NCBI GenBank assembly: GCA_016285455.1
Contig: JAEEQS010000001.1
Coordinates: 248,001 to 312,000, forward strand
From: Bacteroidales bacterium
GTDB lineage: Bacteria > Bacteroidota > Bacteroidia > Bacteroidales > UBA932
Length of the DNA stretch: 64,000 nt
Direction: 5' to 3'
Shown: one piece after another, positions 54,501 through 62,629 of the stretch
Layout: every line of letters begins with the position of its first letter
Position numbering within the stretch: position 1 is the first letter of the stretch
The notes under the pieces: generated by a model
What the model saw: only the letters and a program-made list of their open reading frames with translations
The model's database searches: none
What the model was told of the DNA's origin: nothing
Program-made: the position numbers and the translations under genes

Positions 54501-55334
54501 GCTGCCTTTTCCGCCGGCCATTCTGTCTCTGATTTCTCCGCCGGTTCCCGTTGCCGCACCGTTGAATGGCTCCACGGTTGTAGGGAAGTTATGTGTCTCG
54601 GCCTTGAGGCTTATTACGGTCTCTCTCTCCTTGGTCTTGAAGAACGACGGCTTCTCCGGCTTTTCCGGGTAGAACATCGTGACCTTAGGGCCCTGTAGGA
54701 AGGCGCAGTTGTCTTTGTACGCGCTTATCACCAGGTTCGGATTGAGTTTGGTAGTCTTCTTTATCATCTGGAACAGAGACGATTCCATCTCCTTTCCGTC
54801 TATGATGAATGTTCCGTTGAAAATCTTGTGGCGGCAGTGCTCGCTGTTCACCTGGCTGAATCCGAACACCTCGCTGTCTGTCAGCGGACGGCCAATCTTC
54901 TTTGCCAGGCCTTCCAGATACGCTATCTCATCCTTGCTCAGCGCCAGTCCCTCTTTCTTGTTGTAAGATGCCAGATTCTTGATGTACACCACCTTGTCCG
55001 GCTTCTTGTTCACCGTGAAAATCTCCTGGTCCAGCCCGCTGTAGAGCCTCTGCAGCATCTTGTCATACACCGGAGTGCCTTTGTACGGGAAGTATTCCTC
55101 CATACGCTCAATGCCGGAGATGTTCATATTCTGGGTAATCTCCACTGCTGTTGTGCTCCAAGGGGTTATCATCTCCCTTCTCGGGCCGGTGAAATTGCCC
55201 TTGACGGTCTCTCCCTTAATCAGAGATGCATCGCCGAGAAGCCATTTGAGTGCATTTATATTATCGTCAGAGAGTTTCAGAGAACTCTTTACAGCCACCA
55301 CGCTGCCAGATTTAGATTTGAAGAAGATAATCAT
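51564..55334 (-). CDS. purL: Phosphoribosylformylglycinamidine synthase (single chain)
   Basis: Catalyses the fourth step of purine synthesis with glutamine as amino donor. At 1256 residues it is the large single-chain form: N-terminal PurS-like domain, linker, two AIRS-type ATP domains (QVNSEHCRHKIFNG at about 175, AETHNFPT, GAATGTGGEIRD, HDHGAGG, GKDSMSM, GHDIGSGG) and a C-terminal glutaminase with Cys in LSLGICNGCQL (about 1095) and His and Glu in MMPHPERCIRP (about 1220). The start at 55334 (MIIFFKSK) is preferred over the longer 55379 frame because a TAAATTCG box lies 6 nt before it. A CTCAGCGAT motif overlaps the stop codon (51563-51571). Confidence 0.97.
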   Translation of the reverse strand: MIIFFKSKSGSVVAVKSSLKLSDDNINALKWLLGDASLIKGETVKGNFTGPRREMITPWSTTAVEITQNMNISGIERMEEYFPYKGTPVYDKMLQRLYSGLDQEIFTVNKKPDKVVYIKNLASYNKKEGLALSKDEIAYLEGLAKKIGRPLTDSEVFGFSQVNSEHCRHKIFNGTFIIDGKEMESSLFQMIKKTTKLNPNLVISAYKDNCAFLQGPKVTMFYPEKPEKPSFFKTKERETVISLKAETHNFPTTVEPFNGAATGTGGEIRDRMAGGKGSFPIAGTAVYMTSYPRFDAKNAKPVLRPWQKDKPRKWLYQSPEEILTKASNGASDFGNKFGQTIICGSLLTFEHAAKQKGVEKDNPKFGYDKVIMLAGGVGYAKKADAAKEVPEKGDRLVLLGGDNYRIGMGGGAVSSVNTGQYGNEIELNAIQRANAEMQKRDYNAIRALSEMDKNPIISVHDHGAGGHLNCLSELVEETGGKVDISKLPIGDPTLSLKEIIGNESQERMGLALKEKDVALLKTIAERERAPFYEIGQVTEDHRFVLRDEKKGESAIDLEMKDMFGSAPKTYMKGETAEYKFNPLKFSTEKFTDYLNQVLRLESVACKDWLTDKVDRSVTGLIALQQCCGEIQLPLNNLAVTAIGYDNKEGIATSLGHAPVAGLIDSAAGSRLAIAEALTNIVWAPLSGGLKGVSLSANWMWPSRNPGEDARLYKAVKAVSDFAVELGINVPTGKDSMSMTQAYPDGEKVLAPGTVIISAAAPVEDVNNTISPVLKPVEKSSIVFIPFSQSAPELGGSAFAQVLGQIGDKAPDVDDAGYFGLCFNAVQSLAKEKLILAGHDIGSGGMITSLLEMCFANRTGGMDIRKIGLPMTEFFFSEKPGVLLQVADSKLKAVDKVLASVADKKHPEGVQMMVIGHYSPKRYINILNTVKINIDKARDVWYSTSYQMELRQTNPKCARERAANFKKQPLEFKFPKGFSGKAPASLSLKETERKKAPVAAIIREKGSNGDREMAWCLYMAGFRVKDVHMTDLTSGRETLKDVQMIVFVGGFSNADTLGSAKGWAGAFLYNAKATKALKDFYARKDTLSLGICNGCQLMAELGLITPEDRSKSPKMLHNLSHKFESGFVGVEVPKSSSILLKGLQGSKLGIWVAHGEGRFSFPAGNLKPSGKIQDMEVALRYSFNEYPANPNGSPMGIAGVCSKDGRHLAMMPHPERCIRPWNWAYYPVTRKDRDTVTPWIEMFTAAVKWCQENKTNR

Positions 55335-55340
55335 AGTTTG

Positions 55341-55348
55341 CGAATTTA
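55341..55348 (-). promoter_or_regulatory. -7-like box of purL
   Basis: CGAATTTA reads TAAATTCG on the minus strand, one mismatch to TAnnTTTG, 6 nt before the purL ATG. Confidence 0.35.
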
Positions 55349-55454
55349 CGCATAAATCTTGTTCGTTCGGCACACGCATAACCTTCAGAGAAGGTTAATT
55401 TATCAACCGCCGAGTGTTGAAAAACCATCCGAGAGCAGATAAAGCGGAAATGCT

Positions 55455-55462
55455 TAAATTTG
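55455..55462 (+). promoter_or_regulatory. -7 box of folC
   Basis: TAAATTTG ends 6 nt before the ATG at 55469. A frame starting with TTG at 55460 would begin inside the box and is therefore unlikely. Confidence 0.5.
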
Positions 55463-55468
55463 TATGTT

Positions 55469-56905
55469 ATGACAGATATCGAGTATAACAGGATGCTGGA
55501 GGAAATCTACCAGAGGTTTCCGTCTTTCCAGGTGGTAGGGGACAGGGCTTTCAAGCCCGGCCTTGGGAATATGCTGGCTCTGGACGAGGCTCTAGGCTTT
55601 CCGTCAAGAAACTTCAAGACCGTGCATATTGCCGGAACCAACGGCAAAGGCTCTGTCAGCCATATGATTGCCTCTGCGCTTATGTCTCTTCCTGGCCCGT
55701 CAAACAATCTCCGTGTTGGCTTGTACACCTCGCCGCATCTGGTGGATTTCAGGGAGAGGATCAAGGTGGACGGCCAAATGGTGGAAAAGGAATGGGTGTT
55801 CAACTTCCTCAAAGACCACAAGGAACTCTTCGAGAAGATCGATGCTTCTTTCTTTGAGATTACTACCGCTATGGCATTCAGTTACTTCTCCTTCCGTAAC
55901 GTGGATGTGGCTGTAATCGAATGTGGCCTTGGCGGAAGGCTTGATTCCACAAACATTATCACCCCGATGGCCAGCGTTATCACCAACATCGGCTTCGACC
56001 ACATGCAGTATCTGGGCAACACCCTGGAGGAAATTGCCTCGGAGAAGGCCGGCATCATCAAGCCTGGCATTCCTGCCATAATAGGGGAAACTTCCGGCGT
56101 GGAGAGAGTCTTCATAGACAAGGCATCTGCCTGCAGCACAGATATATACTTCGCTGAGAAACTTACCCCTTACAACCTCAGCCCGGATGGAGCATTCAGG
56201 AGTTTTTCTCATCGAGATATAGATGCAAGGGAAGAATCCCTGAAGTCTGTTATAACTCTTGCCACCTGCCTTCTGGCCAGCGTGGAACCAAGTCGAATGG
56301 ATCTCAAGGGAGACTGCCAGAAAAAGAACATCAAGACTGTCTGCACAGCCCTTGCCGTCCTCCTCCGCAAGATGCTGGACGATAGCCAGAAAGACCTCTC
56401 TGAGACAGCCATCGCAGAGATGGTGGAAAACATTGAAAACGCTGCCCATATCACCGGTCTTCGGGGCAGATGGGAAAAGCTCAGCGACAACCCTCTTGTT
56501 ATCTGCGACATCGGCCACAACGCCCACGGGATGAAACTCCTGATGCCTCAGGTGGAGCGTACCTACAGGGAAAGGCTCGACAACAGCACTTTATTGGCAA
56601 ACTCCGGGCATAAACCGCGTCTGATTATGTTCTTTGGAGTGATGAAAGACAAGGACCTTGCCTCTGAAGTGGAATTCCTCCCGAAAGATGCTCACTACCT
56701 TTTTATCAATGCTGCCACTCCAAGAGCCCTTCCAGCCTCTGATCTCAAGGTCAAGATGGACGAATTCGGTTTCAGTGGAGAAATCCCCGGAGACGGCAGT
56801 ATCTCTTCTGGCTTGCAGTGGATTAAGGAAAACGCCAAGCCGGAAGACTTTGTTTTCATAGGCGGCAGTTCATACGTTGTTGCCGAAGTTCTGAAGTTGT
56901 TCTAG
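55469..56905 (+). CDS. folC: Folylpolyglutamate/dihydrofolate synthase
   Basis: Adds glutamate to (dihydro)folates in the cytoplasm. The 478-residue protein is a Mur-ligase-type enzyme: P-loop VHIAGTNGKGSVSHMIAS (about 50), YTSPHLVDFRERIKVDG (about 88), ECGLGGRLDSTNII (about 152), ITNIGFDHMQYLGNTLEEIA (20 residues) with the Mg-binding His, and SEKAGIIKPGIPAI with the carbamylated-Lys region. The C-terminal domain has GRWEKL, CDIGHNAHGM (about 348) and a terminal FIGGSSYVVAEVLK. It is slightly longer than the usual 420-440. It is divergent from purL across 134 nt. Confidence 0.95.
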   Translation: MTDIEYNRMLEEIYQRFPSFQVVGDRAFKPGLGNMLALDEALGFPSRNFKTVHIAGTNGKGSVSHMIASALMSLPGPSNNLRVGLYTSPHLVDFRERIKVDGQMVEKEWVFNFLKDHKELFEKIDASFFEITTAMAFSYFSFRNVDVAVIECGLGGRLDSTNIITPMASVITNIGFDHMQYLGNTLEEIASEKAGIIKPGIPAIIGETSGVERVFIDKASACSTDIYFAEKLTPYNLSPDGAFRSFSHRDIDAREESLKSVITLATCLLASVEPSRMDLKGDCQKKNIKTVCTALAVLLRKMLDDSQKDLSETAIAEMVENIENAAHITGLRGRWEKLSDNPLVICDIGHNAHGMKLLMPQVERTYRERLDNSTLLANSGHKPRLIMFFGVMKDKDLASEVEFLPKDAHYLFINAATPRALPASDLKVKMDEFGFSGEIPGDGSISSGLQWIKENAKPEDFVFIGGSSYVVAEVLKLF

Positions 56906-56936
56906 GAGGGTTTTCTGAAAAATTTTCGGAAAAGAC

Positions 56937-56966
56937 TTGCAAGTTTGGAAAATTGCACTACCTTTG
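56937..56966 (+). promoter_or_regulatory. Promoter of tRNA-Val
   Basis: TTG at 56937-56939, a 19-nt spacer and TACCTTTG at 56959-56966. The following CAGTCCCAA is the same as after the rplS -7 box. Confidence 0.65.
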
Positions 56967-56998
56967 CAGTCCCAATTCGGCCGTAGTGGCCACGATTC

Positions 56999-57073
56999 GG
57001 GAGCATAGCTCAGTTGGTTTAGAGCATCTGCCTTACAAGCAGAGGGTCATAGGTTCGACTCCTATTGCTCCCA
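56999..57073 (+). tRNA. tRNA-Val(TAC)
   Basis: A 75-nt cloverleaf: acceptor GGGAGCA with TGCTCCC, anticodon stem TCTGC/GCAGA around CTTACAA (anticodon TAC), T loop GTTCGACTC and discriminator A. No CCA is encoded. Confidence 0.97.
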
Positions 57074-57077
57074 CAAG

Positions 57078-57106
57078 AAAGCCCGTCAGACATCTGGCGG
57101 GCTTTT
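57078..57106. terminator. Terminator after tRNA-Val
   Basis: GCCCGTCAGA and TCTGGCGGGC arms (one G-U pair) followed by TTTTT. It also faces the 3' end of the convergent deacylase gene. Confidence 0.85.
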
Positions 57107-57109
57107 TCG

Positions 57110-57607
57110 TTATACTTCTATCACCGTAGGTGTGTGGCCGGAAAGCTCCGGAATCTTCAGCAGAATCTCCTTTGGAACCTTCATATAGCAGGTCAGAGTG
57201 CCGTCCGGGCAGCCGATACTGTCAAGATTGTCAAGCACATCCTTGTCTATAATGTATCTGACCTTGTGTTCCGGATCCATCAGCAGGCAGAAAATGGTGG
57301 CGGCTCCGTGCTCCGCCCCCAGCATCTCCATAAGTTTGTCCGCTGGGGCAAATGATACTCTAGATATCTTGAGCGCCCGCCCGAAGTCCTTGGTGCTGAA
57401 AGGTTTGTAGCTTCTAGTGATGAACAGGTAGAACACTGTCTGCTGGCGGTTGCAAAGGAAGATGTTCTTCACTACTTCAGTGTTTAGTTTCTCGCCGATT
57501 ATGTGGCAGTCTTCCATACTTGCCGCAGGAGAGTTGTCAACTCTCTCGAATCCTATACCCAGTTTGTGCAAAGCGTCATACGCCTTCTCTTGCAGAGGAT
57601 TCTGCAT
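57110..57607 (-). CDS. YbaK/ProXp-type aminoacyl-tRNA deacylase
   Basis: A 165-residue protein of the YbaK fold, which hydrolyses mischarged aminoacyl-tRNAs such as Ala-tRNA(Pro). It has FERVDNSPAASMEDC (about 24), KNIFLCNRQQTVFYLFITR (about 47), the conserved Lys region FSTKDFGRAL, and GAATIFCLLMDPEHKVRYII (20 residues, about 95), ending SGHTPTVIEV. This wording is closer to the freestanding ProXp-ala/PrdX group than to YbaK itself. The ATG at 57607 is chosen; a longer frame from a TTG at 57649 would almost touch the upstream peptidase gene. Confidence 0.85.
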   Translation of the reverse strand: MQNPLQEKAYDALHKLGIGFERVDNSPAASMEDCHIIGEKLNTEVVKNIFLCNRQQTVFYLFITRSYKPFSTKDFGRALKISRVSFAPADKLMEMLGAEHGAATIFCLLMDPEHKVRYIIDKDVLDNLDSIGCPDGTLTCYMKVPKEILLKIPELSGHTPTVIEV

Positions 57608-57657
57608 TTGAGAAGGCGCAGTTCTGATTATATCGCTGACCTGTTTCAATCGATCTC

Positions 57658-58458
57658 TTATTTCTTGGTGGCTGGTCTCTTGTAGCCGTCCTTTTCTGCG
57701 CGGGCAACCATCTTGGAGATTCTCTTGGCGGTATCTGGGTGAGAGGAGAAGAGGTTGCTAACGGCGTTGGAAGTGTTTGAGTTGGCATTCAGGCTTTCCA
57801 GTTTTTCAAAGGCCATAGCCATATAGTAAGGATTCTTGCCGTTCTTAACCAGGAAGTCATAGCCGTAGTCATCCGCCTCGCTTTCCTGCTTGCGTGAGAA
57901 TGAGCTGCTTGCAAGGGTCTGGCCGAGGTCTCCCAGCTGAGATGCTGACAGGGCGGCTACAGTTCCTCCGGCTGCCATAAGGCCGTAACGGGCTGCAACT
58001 ACGAGCATAGCCTGCTGGAACTGCTTCTTGGTGTGCTTGAGGCCTACGTGGCCGATCTCGTGGCCGATAACGCCTAAGACTTCATCGTCTGTCATAAGGT
58101 CCATAAGGCCGGTATATACTCTAACGCTGCCGTCTGCGCAGGCAAAAGCGTTAACCTGGTTGGTCTTGTAAACCTTGAAGTTCAGAGGAGTGCCGTCTAC
58201 CTCGGTAATGCCGGCAGTCAGTTTTCTAAGGCGCTTGGTGTAAGGATCTGACTCAGGAAGGACAACGTTCTGCTTGTCTTCGTTGGCAATGTACTGTCCT
58301 ACATATGCCTTGACCTCCGCATCGGAGAGGGTGGCAGCCTGGATAGCCTGCATTCCTCCGGCCAGAAGGGCCTCGGAATTGAGAGTTCCGCAAGAAGATG
58401 TCATTGCAGCACCGGCAAGCACGATAATTGCTGAGAAAATTGCTTTGAAAGATTTCAT
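57658..58458 (-). CDS. M48-family metallopeptidase, lipoprotein (LoiP/BepA-like)
   Basis: A 266-residue envelope protease. The signal peptide ends in TSSC (Cys 22). The M48 core has the zinc motif HEIGHVGLKH (about 125, HExxH), the third ligand Glu in SRKQESEADDYGYDFL (about 190), and NAFACADGSVRVYTGLMDLM (20 residues) before it. A C-terminal HPDTAKRI segment is also typical of the family. Such proteins help outer-membrane quality control. Start 58458 is chosen for the signal peptide. Divergent from the small lipoprotein at 58504. Confidence 0.92.
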   Translation of the reverse strand: MKSFKAIFSAIIVLAGAAMTSSCGTLNSEALLAGGMQAIQAATLSDAEVKAYVGQYIANEDKQNVVLPESDPYTKRLRKLTAGITEVDGTPLNFKVYKTNQVNAFACADGSVRVYTGLMDLMTDDEVLGVIGHEIGHVGLKHTKKQFQQAMLVVAARYGLMAAGGTVAALSASQLGDLGQTLASSSFSRKQESEADDYGYDFLVKNGKNPYYMAMAFEKLESLNANSNTSNAVSNLFSSHPDTAKRISKMVARAEKDGYKRPATKK

Positions 58459-58481
58459 AACCGAATTCTGTATGTTTTTAC

Positions 58482-58504
58482 TAAATTTGTCTGTAACAAA
58501 TTTA
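58482..58504. promoter_or_regulatory. Divergent -7 boxes between two lipoprotein genes
   Basis: TAAATTTG at 58482-58489 points toward the 58504 gene; CAAATTTA at 58497-58504 (TAAATTTG on the minus strand) points toward the M48 gene. Confidence 0.45.
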
Positions 58505-59076
58505 TGAAAAAAATGAAAGCAATACAATTATCTCTGCTTGCCGTTTTTTCTTTGGTCCTGGCTAGTTGCGTTCAACCAAAGGAAAACCTTCCCCAGAAGA
58601 TAGATGACTTTGTTATAAAGGCCCAGGTCAACTGCAAGGAATACACGCAGGAAGACTGGGAAAAGTCTGTCAAGGAGTATGAGGCCCTGATGGAGGAATA
58701 CGGCAAGAAGGAGAGCACATATACGGCCGAGGAAAAACAGAAAGTGGCCAATGCCGCAGGACGCTATCACGCTCTGCTTCTGGAGAATGCAATAGACCAG
58801 TCCTCCGATGAGATAAAGGCTTTGCTCAAAGAGCTGGCAGATGAAAGCAAGCTCCTTCCGGCCTTTATGGACGGCTTCAAAGACGTGCTCCAGAGCGATA
58901 CCGTAAAGCTTGAGAAGATATTCAGCGATATTTTCGCCTCAGATCCGGTAAAGGAAATCATAGGCAGCATAGGCTCACTTTTTGGCGGGCTCAGCGATGC
59001 TTTTGAAGACAACGAAGAAATAGAAACCATTGTAGATACCCTCGGTCCCGCTGAACCGCTGGACATTGCAAAATAA
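58504..59076 (+). CDS. Helical lipoprotein of unknown function
   Basis: A 190-residue lipoprotein (187 if the second ATG at 58513 is used). The lipobox is LASC near residue 21. The mature part is strongly charged and helical ([20 protein letters not shown], 20 residues, and [15 protein letters not shown]), followed by a Gly/Phe-rich segment ([18 protein letters not shown]). It has a heptad-like pattern but no known domain. It lies 8 nt before rfbA, so it may be cotranscribed with the polysaccharide genes, though a functional link is not evident. Confidence 0.75.
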   Translation: MKKMKAIQLSLLAVFSLVLASCVQPKENLPQKIDDFVIKAQVNCKEYTQEDWEKSVKEYEALMEEYGKKESTYTAEEKQKVANAAGRYHALLLENAIDQSSDEIKALLKELADESKLLPAFMDGFKDVLQSDTVKLEKIFSDIFASDPVKEIIGSIGSLFGGLSDAFEDNEEIETIVDTLGPAEPLDIAK

Positions 59077-59084
59077 AGAATGAT

Positions 59085-59978
59085 ATGAAAGGAATAGTTC
59101 TCGCAGGAGGCTCAGGCACAAGACTTTACCCTATAACCAAAGGCGTGAGCAAACAGCTTCTCCCAATATACGACAAGCCAATGATATACTATCCTGTTTC
59201 CGTTCTGATGAAGGCCGGAATCAGAGATATCCTGATAATTTCCACACCGGAAGACATGCCTTCTTTCAAGAGGTTGCTCGGCGATGGGTCTTCGTTTGGA
59301 GTGAACTTCTGCTATGAAGTCCAGCCATCTCCGGACGGACTGGCCCAGGCTTTTATTATTGGAGAGAAATTCATAGGAAAAGACAGCGTCTGCCTTGTTC
59401 TGGGAGACAACATCTTCTACGGCAACAACTTCAACAGTCTGCTTCTCAATGCTGTAGAAAACGCAGACAAAGGCAAGGCAACCGTCTTCGGATACTGGGT
59501 TAATGACCCTCAGAGATACGGAGTGGCCGAGTTTGACAAAGACGGGAACGTTCTCAGCATAGAGGAAAAGCCAAAGGAGCCAAAGAGCAACTACGCCGTG
59601 GTGGGCCTTTATTTCTATCCTAACAGCGTGGTGGAGATTGCAAAGAACGTCAAGCCATCCTGGAGAGGAGAGCTTGAAATCACATCGGTGAATCAGGCCT
59701 ATCTGGAACAGGGCAACCTCAAGTCAGAGAAATTCGGCTACGGCTTTGCCTGGCTTGATACCGGAACGCACGACTCTCTGTATCAGGCTACTAACTTTGT
59801 CCAGGTGCTGGAAGCAAGGCAGGGCATCAAGATCGCCTGTCTGGAAGCCATAGCCTTCAGCAAGGGATGGATTACCGCAGACCGCCTCAAGGAGATTGCC
59901 GCCCCGATGGCAAAGAACCCTTACGGCCAGTACCTGCTGGATCTTGCCGCCGGAAAAATCCAGCTCGCCGAACAGTAA
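59085..59978 (+). CDS. rfbA: Glucose-1-phosphate thymidylyltransferase
   Basis: RmlA makes dTDP-glucose, the first step to dTDP-L-rhamnose. The 297-residue protein shows the nucleotidyltransferase start [20 protein letters not shown] (20 residues, residues 3-22), [26 protein letters not shown] (about 107), [38 protein letters not shown] (20 residues), and [13 protein letters not shown]. Length and motifs are standard. It begins the run rfbA-rfbC-rfbD-rfbB. Confidence 0.98.
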   Translation: MKGIVLAGGSGTRLYPITKGVSKQLLPIYDKPMIYYPVSVLMKAGIRDILIISTPEDMPSFKRLLGDGSSFGVNFCYEVQPSPDGLAQAFIIGEKFIGKDSVCLVLGDNIFYGNNFNSLLLNAVENADKGKATVFGYWVNDPQRYGVAEFDKDGNVLSIEEKPKEPKSNYAVVGLYFYPNSVVEIAKNVKPSWRGELEITSVNQAYLEQGNLKSEKFGYGFAWLDTGTHDSLYQATNFVQVLEARQGIKIACLEAIAFSKGWITADRLKEIAAPMAKNPYGQYLLDLAAGKIQLAEQ

Positions 59979-59988
59979 TCAATAGAAA

Positions 59989-60561
59989 ATGGAAATAATC
60001 AAGACAGACATAGAAGGCTTACTGATACTCAAGCCAAAAGTTTTCGGAGACGACCGCGGATATTTCTTTGAAAGCTACAACAAGAAGGTACTCAGCGATT
60101 TGGCACCGGATATCCCGGACTTTGTGCAGGACAACCAAAGCTATTCCACTTTCGGGGTAGTGCGCGGCCTGCACTTCCAGAAAGCGCCATACGCTCAGGC
60201 AAAGCTGCTGAGAGTTGTTAGCGGAAAGGTTCTGGATGTGGCAGTGGACCTTAGGCCAGGATCCTCAACCTTCGGCCGGCACGTCAGCGTGGAACTCAGC
60301 GGAGAAAACCAGCTGCAGTTCTTCATTCCGGAAGGCTTTGCGCACGGTTTTTCCGTCCTCAGCCCGGAAGTCATCTTCCAGTACAAATGCTCGGCCTTCT
60401 ACAACAAGGAAGCCGAAGGTGGAATCATCTTCAACGATCCGGATCTGGGAATAGACTGGGGCATTCCGGCAGAGGATATGATACTCAGTCCTAAGGACAA
60501 GCTCCATCCAACTCTGAAACAGTACGTTGAAACAATTCAACTCGGGCGTAGTGGTGAATAG
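59989..60561 (+). CDS. rfbC: dTDP-4-dehydrorhamnose 3,5-epimerase
   Basis: RmlC epimerises the keto sugar at C3 and C5. The 190-residue cupin protein has PKVFGDDRGYFFESYNKK (about 14), FVQDNQSYSTFGVVRGLHFQ (20 residues) with the catalytic His, KLLRVVSGKVLDVAVDLRPG (20 residues), FIPEGFAHGFSVLS and the Tyr of FQYKCSAFYNKEAEGG. It follows rfbA by 10 nt. Confidence 0.97.
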   Translation: MEIIKTDIEGLLILKPKVFGDDRGYFFESYNKKVLSDLAPDIPDFVQDNQSYSTFGVVRGLHFQKAPYAQAKLLRVVSGKVLDVAVDLRPGSSTFGRHVSVELSGENQLQFFIPEGFAHGFSVLSPEVIFQYKCSAFYNKEAEGGIIFNDPDLGIDWGIPAEDMILSPKDKLHPTLKQYVETIQLGRSGE

Positions 60562-60571
60562 GAAAGAAGTT

Positions 60572-61489
60572 ATGGAAAATAAAGATACATTGAAGAACAT
60601 TCTGGTGACGGGAGCCAACGGGCAGCTGGGAACTTCCCTGGCTCTGATGGCTAACGGAGGAGATGCCAATTTCTTCTTCACCGATGTTGATACTCTGGAT
60701 ATTACAGATTACAAGGCGGTTAGCCGCTATATGAAGGACAGGCATATAGGCATAGTGATAAACTGCGCCGCCTACACCAATGTAGAAAAGGCGGAGGATG
60801 ACCGTGACTCTGCTTTCAAGATCAACGCCGAGGCTGCTGGAAACATAGCCAAGGCGTGCCGTGTGAACAACGCCGCCCTGATACATATCTCCACAGACTA
60901 CGTGTTCGGGAAGGAGCGCTCCACCCTGCCTCGGACTGAAGAGGTCAAGCCTTCTCCTTCAGGCGTTTACGGAGAAAGCAAACTTGAAGGCGAACGGAGG
61001 ATTGTTGCTGAACTTGAAGGAAGTAAGCAGGCGGACAAAGCGAGGTATGCTATTGTTAGAACGGCGTGGCTCTATTCGGAATACGGCAAGAATTTCGTGA
61101 AGACGATGCTGGAGCTTTTCTCCAAGAGAGATAAAGTTAACGTTGTATTTGACCAGATTGGAACGCCTACTTATGCCGGAGACTTGGCAGCCGTGGTTTA
61201 CAGGATCGCCCTGGAAATGTCCCGCGGAGATTTCCGCAAGGTAGACAATGGCATCTACAACTTCACCGATGAAGGTGTCTGCTCCTGGTACGACTTTGCT
61301 TGCTCCATCGCTGAGGAAAGTAATTCAGAATGCAGGGTAATGCCTTGTCACTCAGATGAATTCCCAAGCAAAGTCAAGAGGCCGGCATACTCCGTTCTGG
61401 ACAAGGGCAAGATCAAGCAGAGGTTCCAGATTGAGATTCCGCACTGGAGGCAATCGCTGAGAATATGCCTCAACTCCCTTAAGAAATGA
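60572..61489 (+). CDS. rfbD: dTDP-4-dehydrorhamnose reductase
   Basis: RmlD completes dTDP-L-rhamnose with NAD(P)H. The 305-residue protein has the Rossmann start ILVTGANGQLGTSLAL (about 9), DITDYKAV, VINCAAYTNVEKAEDD, ISTDYVFG, the catalytic YGESKLEGE (YxxxK, about 133) and RTAWLYSEYGKNFVKTML. The start at 60572 is used because it lies 10 nt after rfbC; earlier in-frame codons overlap rfbC. Two CTCAGCGAT motifs (reverse) lie in its 3' part at 61307 and 61453. Confidence 0.96.
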   Translation: MENKDTLKNILVTGANGQLGTSLALMANGGDANFFFTDVDTLDITDYKAVSRYMKDRHIGIVINCAAYTNVEKAEDDRDSAFKINAEAAGNIAKACRVNNAALIHISTDYVFGKERSTLPRTEEVKPSPSGVYGESKLEGERRIVAELEGSKQADKARYAIVRTAWLYSEYGKNFVKTMLELFSKRDKVNVVFDQIGTPTYAGDLAAVVYRIALEMSRGDFRKVDNGIYNFTDEGVCSWYDFACSIAEESNSECRVMPCHSDEFPSKVKRPAYSVLDKGKIKQRFQIEIPHWRQSLRICLNSLKK

Positions 61490-61530
61490 CAAAGAATTAA
61501 TTGAAACTGCATTTTAGCAAGACATAAAGA

Positions 61531-62610
61531 ATGAAGGCAATAATGATAACTGGAGGGGCCGGATTCATTGGTTCCCACGTGGTTAGGATGTTCGTAAAGA
61601 AGTATCCGAGAACAAAGATCATCAACTACGACAAGCTCACATACGCGGGCAATCTGTCCAATCTAAAAGACATAGAAAGCCGCAAAAACTATGTGTTTGT
61701 TAAGGGAGATGTAACTGATTACAAGAAGGTTATGGCAACTCTCAAGGAGTATGGAGTTGATGGCATAATCCATTTTGCGGCAGAGAGCCACGTAGACCGC
61801 AGCATCAAGGATCCGTTTGCCTTTGCAAAGACCAATGTCATTGGAACCCTCACTCTGCTTCAGGCCGCCAAGGAGTTCTGGGGCTGCACACTGGCCAATG
61901 CCGCCCAGATGGAGAAGAAACACAGGTTCTACCACATATCCACAGACGAAGTTTACGGATCGCTGAAGTTCGACAAGAGGCTTTTCAAGGAATCTGACCG
62001 CTACGAGCCTCATTCTCCGTATTCCGCTTCCAAGGCTTCTTCTGATCATTTCGTAAGGGCTTATCACGACACCTTCGGCCTTCCTGTGGTGCTTACAAAC
62101 TGCAGCAACAACTACGGGCCTTATCAGTTCCCGGAGAAGCTTATTCCTCTGATGATAAACAATATAGAGCATAACAAGCCGCTCCCTGTATACGGCAAGG
62201 GAATAAATGTCAGAGACTGGCTCTATGTAGAAGACCACGCCAAGGCAATTGACCTGGTGTTCCACAAGGGAACGGTAGGGGAAACCTACAACATCGGCGG
62301 ACTGAACGAGTGGAGAAACATAGACATTGTAAATCTCCTGATCAAGATTGTGGACAAGCATCTGGGCCGCCCTGCCGGCACGTCCAAGAAGCTGATAACC
62401 TATGTAGCAGACCGCGCCGGACACGATCTGCGCTATGCAATAGACTCCTCCAAACTCCGCAAGGAACTCGGCTGGAAGCCAGAGACCAGCTTCCCTGAGG
62501 GCATAGAAAAGACCGTTGCCTGGTATCTTGAGAACAAGGAATGGGTGGAGAACATCACCAAGGGAGCCTACAAGCGTTATTATCGCGATATGTATTCCAA
62601 TAGGAAATAA
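61531..62610 (+). CDS. rfbB: dTDP-glucose 4,6-dehydratase
   Basis: RmlB turns dTDP-glucose into dTDP-4-keto-6-deoxyglucose. The 359-residue protein has MITGGAGFIGSHVVRMFVKK (20 residues, residues 5-24), NYDKLTYAGNLSNL, HFAAESHVDRSI, the catalytic ISTDEVYGSL and YSASKASSDHFVRAYHDTF (YxxxK), and NNYGPYQFPEKLIPLMINNI (20 residues). The extra segment CTLANAAQMEKKHRFYH is a variant often seen in Bacteroidota. Together with rfbA, C and D the rhamnose pathway is complete here. Confidence 0.98.
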   Translation: MKAIMITGGAGFIGSHVVRMFVKKYPRTKIINYDKLTYAGNLSNLKDIESRKNYVFVKGDVTDYKKVMATLKEYGVDGIIHFAAESHVDRSIKDPFAFAKTNVIGTLTLLQAAKEFWGCTLANAAQMEKKHRFYHISTDEVYGSLKFDKRLFKESDRYEPHSPYSASKASSDHFVRAYHDTFGLPVVLTNCSNNYGPYQFPEKLIPLMINNIEHNKPLPVYGKGINVRDWLYVEDHAKAIDLVFHKGTVGETYNIGGLNEWRNIDIVNLLIKIVDKHLGRPAGTSKKLITYVADRAGHDLRYAIDSSKLRKELGWKPETSFPEGIEKTVAWYLENKEWVENITKGAYKRYYRDMYSNRK

Positions 62611-62629
62611 CAACATAATAAATACGGGT